The notes beneath the pieces were generated by a model that was not told the origin of the DNA, made no database searches, and saw only the letters and a list, made by a program, of their open reading frames with translations. DNA of 16,281 nucleotides from Gammaproteobacteria bacterium (GTDB lineage Bacteria > Pseudomonadota > Gammaproteobacteria > Arenicellales > DRJH01), in assembly GCA_011052285.1 (NCBI GenBank), contig DRJH01000055.1, positions 1-16,281 of the forward strand, given 5' to 3'. The position numbers and the translations under genes are program-made. Below are positions 16,095-16,281 of the stretch, in pieces (the stretch's first letter is position 1; the number at the start of each line of letters is the position of its first letter).

Positions 16095-16118
16095 AGAAAA
16101 GGGGTCAGAGCCCTTTCA
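16095..16118. repeat. Single REP-like hairpin in the rng leader
   Basis: The core GGGGTCAGAGCCC of the 9435-9460 repeat recurs here with its A and T flanks shortened. The local stem is AAAGGG and CCCTTT (16098-16103 and 16111-16116) around the same GTCAGAG loop. It ends 17 bases before the rng start codon and would sit in the 5' leader of the transcript. No inverted partner is seen before the window ends. Confidence 0.75.
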
Positions 16119-16119
16119 T

Positions 16120-16275
16120 AAAAAATGGTAACTATTCAGCATGTTTAGATTTTGGCTCAGTACAAGGCATTTTCGCACGGAGAATGTGAGCATATAAGTC
16201 ATATGTGAGCATTCGAGTACGAACACACGCCGTAATGGGACAAAAGATGAATACGCTGAATAGTTACAAAAAATG
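16120..16275. mobile_element. MITE-like element with GTAA terminal repeats and 8-bp target duplication
   Basis: A 140-bp segment (16128-16267) is bounded by perfect 13-bp inverted repeats, GTAACTATTCAGC at 16128-16140 and its reverse complement at 16255-16267. It is flanked on both sides by the same 8 bases, AAAAAATG (16120-16127 and 16268-16275). This is a complete insertion signature. Inside is a 10-bp direct repeat, ATGTGAGCAT (16184-16193 and 16203-16212), and no credible ORF. IS66-family elements are known for ends starting GTAA and 8-bp duplications, so mobilisation by an IS66-type transposase is a reasonable inference. The A-rich duplication adds slight doubt. Confidence 0.72.
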
Positions 16276-16281
16276 TTAGTA

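Overview
This window looks like chromosomal DNA of a gammaproteobacterium. The main evidence is the order rng -> yhdP -> (small gene) -> nitrilase-family gene on one strand, the arrangement typical of that class, followed by a glycolate dehydrogenase operon (glcD-glcE-glcF) whose GlcD is close to the enterobacterial protein. I see no rRNA, tRNA, CRISPR array, integrase or full transposase gene. The organism cannot be named from the sequence alone.

Left part (about 1-3900): a visibly AT-rich surface-polysaccharide block. On the minus strand, read right to left, it holds two NodB-type polysaccharide deacetylases that overlap by 4 bp (ATGA) and a glycosyltransferase that runs off the window. Diverging from them on the plus strand is a multi-membrane-span protein of the O-antigen ligase/polymerase type. 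Next come an unrecognised small membrane protein (minus) and galE (plus, UDP-glucose 4-epimerase). galE meets the glc operon tail to tail, with a hairpin in the gap.

Middle and right part (about 5650-16080): all genes are on the minus strand. In transcription order: rng (RNase G), yhdP (giant AsmA-like inner-membrane protein, outer-membrane lipid homeostasis), a 122-residue exported protein, a carbon-nitrogen hydrolase, then glcD, glcE and glcF. Stop/start overlaps join yhdP, the small exported protein and the hydrolase, and also glcD and glcE; glcE and glcF abut exactly. The two groups are separated by a palindromic repeat pair. GlcDEF oxidises glycolate to glyoxylate. The window shows no glcC regulator and no glycolate permease.

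Repeats are the most unusual part. A REP-like hairpin unit with core GGGGTCAGAGCCC occurs three times: as a 26-bp perfect inverted pair between the hydrolase and glcD, and as a single copy in the rng leader. One arm of the pair supplies the last codons and part of the stop codon of the hydrolase. Beside the single copy, at the right edge, is a complete 140-bp gene-less insertion with 13-bp perfect terminal inverted repeats starting GTAA and an 8-bp target duplication (AAAAAATG). That fits a small non-autonomous IS66-type element. No wholly new multi-gene system is evident. The best undescribed candidates are the small exported protein coupled between yhdP and the hydrolase, and the two repeat families.
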